9,805 nt of DNA. Origin: JAFMPW01 sp040830565 (GTDB taxonomy: Bacteria; Bacteroidota; Bacteroidia; Flavobacteriales; Flavobacteriaceae). Every line of letters starts with the position of its first letter. The first letter of the stretch is position 1. The position numbers were made by a program, and so were the translations under genes. Of this stretch, positions 6,068 to 9,805 are shown in pieces. The notes beneath the pieces were generated by a model, which was not told the DNA's origin, did not search any database, and worked only from the letters and a program-made list of their open reading frames with translations. The DNA lies in contig JBFOMC010000336.1 of NCBI GenBank assembly GCA_040830565.1, positions 1 through 9,805 of the forward strand. The letters are read 5' to 3'.

Positions 6068-6087
6068 TAAGTTGTATATACAACTTA
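6068..6087. promoter_or_regulatory. Candidate MarR operator, site 3 (extended palindrome)
   Basis: TAAGTTGTATATACAACTTA is a perfect 20-bp palindrome containing the same 14-bp core as site 2. It lies between the hydrolase stop (6052) and the lipoprotein start (6100), 12 bases ahead of the ATG. No clear TAnnTTTG box is seen beside it, so the promoter it would control is uncertain. Confidence 0.72.
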
Positions 6088-6099
6088 AAAGCCATTATT

Positions 6100-8112
6100 A
6101 TGAAAACAAAATCATTATTATACCTGTTAGGGTTGCTTATAAGCTTACTGGTTGCTTGCAAACATGAAATAAAGCAATTGCCCAATTCCTATCTGCAAAG
6201 AGCATCTATTGAGGAGGTTACAGCTCAAGCCGGTTTATCTAAAGTACTAAGACCCTCCAAGGATTTTGGAACTTTTAAACAACATGTGAACGATCGTAGT
6301 TTTCACGCTGATATTGCTTATTATGAAGTGATACTGTCCTATGGGGCTATTGAAGATCCAAACCCTGTATTTCTTCTTGCCAATGCTTATATAGCATCTA
6401 ATCAACAGAACTATGGAATACCCTATTTTGATGGCTTACTTGCGCGTTTTGAACTCCAAATGACAGATGAGACCAGGGCAAACTATCTGTCGGCCTATGC
6501 GTTATTAAAAGCTAGTCATGCCGAGAACATTGGTGTTTTTTCCAGAATAGGATGGTTAAATGAGACTTTCAGGATTCTTGAAGAGGCAAAGAAACTTTCT
6601 CCCAACAACCCTCTTGTACATTGGGCGTCGGGAATCATTTATGCGCAGGTTCCCAACTTCTTTGGCAAAAAGGAAATGGCTATCGACCATTTGGAGTGGT
6701 TGGTGAAGCATCCGGAACTTGAACCTACACCGGGGTTTTACCGGGAGGTTTACCATTACTTGGCCAAATTGCACCTGGAGGAAGGAAATCGAGAACTGGC
6801 TGATCTTTTTCTTTCCCGAAGCGGGTATTCCGATTATGAGCCCAAAATGCTCTTCTTCGGATGGTTTTCAACTACGAAAGAAATGGGATTGCTATTTGCT
6901 CCCACTCCCTCGATTGAAGTAATAATTACGGGTAAAGTATTTGCCTTGCGTGGTTTTGGATTCTCTGATCTCTATTTTGTAGTCTCCGACAACGGTAAAG
7001 AACTAATTTCCATAGATGCAGGGACCCAACCCTTTAGCTTTAAGGCTGGATACGAATTTCTGTTGAAGAAATATCCAAACCTGCCCCCACTACGAAACGC
7101 GCTCATAACCCATGCGCATTGGGATCATATAGGAGGATACACCTATCTAAAGTCCTTGAATCATGAGGTAACACTATATGGGCGGGAGAATTTCCACGGT
7201 ACCGTGGATCGTGTACTCAAAAATCATAGCTACCACCAGTTTCGAGGTGTTCACTTCAAAGAAGATTGGGTAAGCAATTACAGGCCAGATAGTGTCATAC
7301 GTGGCAGAACCACAATCAACATTGGTCAATCAAAAATCGAACTTATCCCAGTGACAGGTGGAGAAACCGAAGATGCTCTTCTAGTACATTTCCCCGAACT
7401 GGAGTTGGTCTTCATGGGAGATGCCCTAATGCCCTTCTATGGAGAGCCTTGGGTCGAAGAAGGCTTTATTGAGGAGGCCCTGGATGTGATGGACATTGCA
7501 TTGGACTTATATCCAAAGCACATACTGCACGGACATATTGGGATAACCGTACTATATAAGAATCAAAAGCAACTTCGTGCATATCGCAACGCCTACCAGT
7601 GGTTGGTGACCGAAACGAAAAAGCATTTACGGAATGGGTTTTCCGCAAAGGATATTATACGTCTGAATCTGATTCCACCAGGATTGCAAAACGACCCTGA
7701 AATATTCATCAGCTTCCTATCACCAAGAGATCATATTATAGCACGACTTGCCGATCATACCGTAGGTATCTGGCAAGAGGAAAAAAGCGGTAAAGATCCT
7801 GAAGGCTTGGATGTGATCACATCGGTTGAGCGTGGTCGCCTTTTAGAGCTGTATCTGAACTTGTCAGGAAATCAAGTGGCGAAAATGCTCCGAAAAATGA
7901 TCGACAACGGTGACAATGAACTTGCCTTGCAAATGGCTACAGCCGCAGAGGAAAGATATAGCAATAGTCATAAAATCAAAAAGCTTAAGGAAGAAGCCGC
8001 TGACCGGCTACGAAGCTCAGTTCAATTCTTTGATCCCTTCAAGTTTGTGACCTATACGGAGATTATGGGTAAGGAGCATCATCCTATTCCCCTAAAAGAA
8101 AACAACAATTAA
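6100..8112 (+). CDS. Lipoprotein with helical-repeat region and alkylsulfatase-like metallo-beta-lactamase domain
   Basis: The 670-residue product starts with a lipoprotein signal whose lipobox is LVAC (Cys20), so it is exported and membrane-anchored. Residues about 35-245 are helical and look like TPR-type repeats (for example NPVFLLANAYIAS, AKKLSPNNPLVHWASGIIYA, YHYLAKLHLEEGNRELADLF). A metallo-beta-lactamase fold follows at about 275-480. It has THAHWDH (H338, H340, D342, H343) for two metals, and VTGGETED with Glu422 in place of the usual third-site His. FMGDAL follows with Asp441, then HILHGH (H474/H477/H479). Glu422 with an acidic residue 19 positions later is the pattern of SDS-type alkylsulfatases, which use Glu in these places. 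The region 485-575 resembles their dimerisation segment, and the helical end (580-650) follows. A hydrolase of sulfate esters or similar is likely; the substrate is unproven. It is shorter at the C-terminal side than classical alkylsulfatases, with no clear SCP2-like domain. Confidence 0.8.
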   Translation: MKTKSLLYLLGLLISLLVACKHEIKQLPNSYLQRASIEEVTAQAGLSKVLRPSKDFGTFKQHVNDRSFHADIAYYEVILSYGAIEDPNPVFLLANAYIASNQQNYGIPYFDGLLARFELQMTDETRANYLSAYALLKASHAENIGVFSRIGWLNETFRILEEAKKLSPNNPLVHWASGIIYAQVPNFFGKKEMAIDHLEWLVKHPELEPTPGFYREVYHYLAKLHLEEGNRELADLFLSRSGYSDYEPKMLFFGWFSTTKEMGLLFAPTPSIEVIITGKVFALRGFGFSDLYFVVSDNGKELISIDAGTQPFSFKAGYEFLLKKYPNLPPLRNALITHAHWDHIGGYTYLKSLNHEVTLYGRENFHGTVDRVLKNHSYHQFRGVHFKEDWVSNYRPDSVIRGRTTINIGQSKIELIPVTGGETEDALLVHFPELELVFMGDALMPFYGEPWVEEGFIEEALDVMDIALDLYPKHILHGHIGITVLYKNQKQLRAYRNAYQWLVTETKKHLRNGFSAKDIIRLNLIPPGLQNDPEIFISFLSPRDHIIARLADHTVGIWQEEKSGKDPEGLDVITSVERGRLLELYLNLSGNQVAKMLRKMIDNGDNELALQMATAAEERYSNSHKIKKLKEEAADRLRSSVQFFDPFKFVTYTEIMGKEHHPIPLKENNN

Positions 8113-8138
8113 TCTTAAATCATATAAAAAAGTAAATC

Positions 8139-8978
8139 ATGAGAAATCTAAAACAACAATATGGTCCTTGGGCTTTGATTACCGGGGCATCATCTGGAAT
8201 TGGGAGAGAATATGCCAGAAAACTGGCATCGGCCGGGCTAAGTGTAGTTTTGGTCGCAAGAAACTCAAAAAAACTCGAAACCCTAGCTTACGAAATTAAG
8301 TCCGAATATAGTGTAGGGACCAAGGTGTTGCTAGCAGACCTGACCACCAACAAAGGCATTCAAATTGTCAAAGAACAAACGGAAAAACTGGAGATAGGAC
8401 TTTTGGTTAACAACGCAGGAAAGGAGGATTCAGATCATTTCTTGAACATCCCTGTTGAAAACCATATATCCGCCATTGACCTCAATATCAAGGCGCCCTT
8501 GGCATTGACGCATCATTTCGGAGAGAAAATGGTGCAACGCCAAAAAGGGGGTATCATCGCAATGTCTTCCATTGTTGCTTTTCAGGGAGTCCCCTATATC
8601 GCTAATTATGCCGGAACCAAAGCCTATGACCTTATATTCTTTGAGGGTATTGCCGCTGAGTTCAAAAAACAAAATGTGGATGTATTGGTAGTTGCACCTG
8701 GTTTTACCGATACCAATCTGGCTTCGGCCTATGACTTTAGCGGAACCCCGATGAAACCTCTTTCACCGGCTTATGTGGCCCATAATGCCTTAAACCGACT
8801 TGGAAAGGGAAGACTTTCTGTGCCAGGTCCGGTGAACAAATTTTTGTTCCTAGGCGGGAAGCATTTCTTCTCAAGAAGTTTAAACACCTTGTCATTTGGA
8901 AAAGTATTTGGGCAGGTGTTGAGGCATCGCTTGAAGAAGCACCCTATACCAATTGTTGACGGTTCATTGAATACATAG
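8139..8978 (+). CDS. SDR-family NAD(P)-dependent oxidoreductase
   Basis: A 279-residue classical short-chain dehydrogenase/reductase. The nucleotide-binding motif is TGASSGIG (15-22), followed by VARN (39-42), where the Arg suggests NADP(H) preference. ADLT (66-69) and NNAG (91-94) are conserved, the catalytic Ser is in AMSS (143-144), and the YAGTK pair (Tyr157/Lys161) is intact. APGFTDT (186-192) is the usual PG motif. The C-terminal tail (about 225-279) is longer than the minimal SDR and is basic, similar to SDRs of the DltE/YqjQ type acting on hydrophobic ketones or alcohols. There is no signal peptide, so it is cytoplasmic. It follows the lipoprotein gene by 26 bases and precedes the dehalogenase remnant by 23, consistent with one operon. 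In context it could oxidise the alcohol released by hydrolysis; that is inference. Confidence 0.9.
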   Translation: MRNLKQQYGPWALITGASSGIGREYARKLASAGLSVVLVARNSKKLETLAYEIKSEYSVGTKVLLADLTTNKGIQIVKEQTEKLEIGLLVNNAGKEDSDHFLNIPVENHISAIDLNIKAPLALTHHFGEKMVQRQKGGIIAMSSIVAFQGVPYIANYAGTKAYDLIFFEGIAAEFKKQNVDVLVVAPGFTDTNLASAYDFSGTPMKPLSPAYVAHNALNRLGKGRLSVPGPVNKFLFLGGKHFFSRSLNTLSFGKVFGQVLRHRLKKHPIPIVDGSLNT

Positions 8979-9001
8979 TAATTGGTAAAAATTCAAGTGT
9001 C

Positions 9002-9412
9002 ATGAAAGAACATATAAAATCTGACTTTCCATTTGAGTCCAGATACGTAAAAGTCTATGGTTCCAAGATGCACTACATCGATGAAAATGTTCGAGAAGGG
9101 AGTGATCGAACCACTTTTATATTACTCCATGGGAATCCAAGCTCTAATTATCTCTGGAGAAATATTATCTCTGAGCTTGCAAAGGAGGGAAGGGTAATAG
9201 CTCCGGATCTTATCGGTTTTGGTAAATCTGATAGGCCACAAATTGATTATAAAGTGTTTACGCACGCCAAGTACATTGAAGAATTCATCAATATTCTCAA
9301 ACTTGATAATATCATATTTGCACTTCATAATTTGGGGGCAGCTATTGTGCTGCACTATGCGGGACGGTATGAGAGCAAAATAAAGGGTTTGCTATTATGG
9401 AACTTTATTTGA
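9002..9412 (+). pseudogene. Haloalkane dehalogenase, truncated and active-site-altered remnant
   Basis: The 136 codons match the N-terminal half of haloalkane dehalogenases (DhaA/LinB type, about 295 residues). Matching segments are LLHGNPSSNYLWRNII (41-56, with the halide-binding Asn45 kept), APDLIGFGKSD (67-77) and the helix after it, then FALHNLGAAIVLHYA (106-120) and LLLWNFI before a TGA. In active enzymes the elbow reads H-D-W-G; here it is H-N-L-G, so the nucleophile Asp (Asn110) and the halide-binding Trp (Leu111) are both lost, each explicable by one base change. The lid and the downstream acid and His are missing because of the stop, and no open frame after it continues the homology convincingly. 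I judge it a decaying gene. A functional short protein cannot be excluded. It follows the SDR gene by 23 bases. Confidence 0.75.
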
Positions 9413-9614
9413 GACTGTATGGATTCAGATGAGGAAACTTCATGAGATTTGATTTCACGGTTTAATTTCCTAATTTTATTAGATAAAGAATTACATCATT
9501 TGTGTTTATTTGATACAATAATTGCAATACGGTGTATCGCTTTAAATTAGCAAGGTAAAATATTGTAAAAGAGTGCGTTAGGCTATTAGTAAAAGGCCTG
9601 CCACCCCGACCAAC

Positions 9615-9646
9615 AAAAGCCAAACATGAAAATGTTTGGCTTTTTT
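9615..9646 (+). terminator. Rho-independent terminator
   Basis: Stem AAAAGCCAAACAT (9615-9627) pairs perfectly over 13 bp with 9632-9644 around a GAAA tetraloop, followed by six T. This is the strongest terminator in the window and would end plus-strand transcripts from the SDR/dehalogenase side. The A-run on the other side gives it some activity on the minus strand as well. Confidence 0.85.
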
Positions 9647-9695
9647 ATTTTCCAGCATCGAAAGTTTACTTTCGAATGGTATGGAAAATAAAAAA
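9641..9695. repeat. Long imperfect inverted repeat
   Basis: Outer arms TTTTTTATTTTCCA (9641-9654) and TGGAAAATAAAAAA (9682-9695) are perfectly complementary over 14 bp. Inner arms TCGAAAGT (9658-9665) and ACTTTCGA (9668-9675) are complementary over 8 bp, around a TT loop. The unpaired stretches between them differ by three bases. The outer arms coincide with the T-runs of the flanking hairpins, so it links two facing terminators. Confidence 0.7.
9665..9692 (+). repeat. 28-bp direct repeat, copy 1
   Basis: Bases 9665-9692 (starting TTTACTTTCGAATGG, ending GGAAAATAAA) recur without a mismatch at 9778-9805, a period of 113 bases. The repeat forms the right half of the long inverted repeat. Confidence 0.8.
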
Positions 9696-9717
9696 CCATC
9701 AAGCGTAGCTTGATTGG
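9690..9717 (-). terminator. Candidate minus-strand terminator
   Basis: ATCAAGC (9698-9704) pairs with GCTTGAT (9708-9714) around a GTA loop, extended by CC/GG with a one-base bulge. On the minus strand it is followed by TTTTTT (9695-9690). It would end a transcript arriving from beyond the right edge, convergent with the terminator at 9615-9646. Confidence 0.55.
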
Positions 9718-9742
9718 CTTTGGTTGAGCAACGTACCCTAAC

Positions 9743-9780
9743 TCAGGATCACCGAATGCAGTGAGGTAATCCTGATTTTT
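9743..9780 (+). terminator. Candidate terminator hairpin
   Basis: TCAGGAT (9743-9749) pairs with ATCCTGA (9769-9775), with ACC/GGT pairing inside after a one-base mismatch, and TTTTT follows at 9776-9780. The loop is large (11 bases), so strength is uncertain. The second copy of the 28-bp repeat starts in this T-run. Confidence 0.45.
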
Positions 9781-9805
9781 ACTTTCGAATGGTATGGAAA
9801 ATAAA
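9778..9805 (+). repeat. 28-bp direct repeat, copy 2 (at window edge)
   Basis: Identical to 9665-9692 over all 28 bases up to the last base of the window, so the true repeat may be longer and further copies may follow. Confidence 0.8.

Larger units (their letters stand above)
9413..9805. other. Gene-free tail with hairpins and repeats
   Basis: No gene is seen in these 393 bases. The first 200 (9413-9614) are AT-rich without recognisable signal; they may be the eroded second half of the dehalogenase gene, although no frame shows it. From 9615 the tail consists of a perfect terminator hairpin, a long imperfect inverted repeat, further hairpins facing the other way and two copies of a 28-bp sequence. 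No tRNA fold was found. Confidence 0.6.

Noticed and set aside
9413..9470. Continuation of the dehalogenase in another frame after the stop
   Set aside because: The downstream frames stop within about 14 codons and show no convincing match to the family's next segment.
9575..9581. GTTAGGC resembling an integron attC core
   Set aside because: No partner RYYYAAC core or folded attC structure is found nearby; a 7-base match is expected by chance.
9594..9617. GC-rich segment ending CCCCGACCA that looks like a tRNA 3' end
   Set aside because: No T-loop GTTCGA motif and no cloverleaf can be formed upstream.

Overview
The window looks like chromosomal DNA of a Bacteroidota bacterium, most likely a member of the Flavobacteriia. 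This is inferred from several things: AT-rich gaps, A-rich leaders without Shine-Dalgarno sequences, promoter elements matching the TTG / TAnnTTTG (-33/-7) pattern of this phylum, a tyrosine-recombinase tail of the usual Bacteroidetes type, and overall codon style. No ribosomal or other marker gene is present, so genus cannot be given.

Left edge (1-761): the last 40 codons of a tyrosine recombinase, then about 640 bases with no convincing gene. This stretch holds small hairpins and an 18-bp inverted repeat just ahead of the next gene. Block A (762-2728, plus strand): an AraC-family regulator, two tandem DUF1330 paralogues (one cytoplasmic, one with a signal peptide) and a TfoX N-terminal-domain protein. 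An exact -7 box without a recognisable -33 element precedes the first DUF1330 gene, which would suit activation by the AraC protein. Block B (2911-4017, minus strand): a secreted serine hydrolase of the beta-lactamase/PBP4-like family.

Block C (4195-9412, plus strand) is the most coherent unit. It contains a MarR-family regulator, an unrecognised 49-residue protein, a two-helix membrane protein resembling the membrane tail of some antibiotic-biosynthesis-monooxygenase proteins, an alpha/beta hydrolase with Asp at the nucleophile position, a lipoprotein fusing a helical-repeat region to an alkylsulfatase-like metallo-beta-lactamase domain, an SDR oxidoreductase, and a truncated haloalkane dehalogenase remnant. 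Three palindromes built from GTTGTA/TACAAC half-sites sit ahead of the MarR gene, the 49-codon gene and the lipoprotein gene. They are strong candidates for MarR operators and suggest one small regulon for hydrolytic breakdown or detoxification of an unknown small molecule, with sulfate-ester, epoxide, halide or ester chemistry all possible.

Right edge (9413-9805): a gene-free tail with a perfect 13-bp-stem terminator, further facing hairpins and a 28-bp direct repeat whose second copy runs into the window end.
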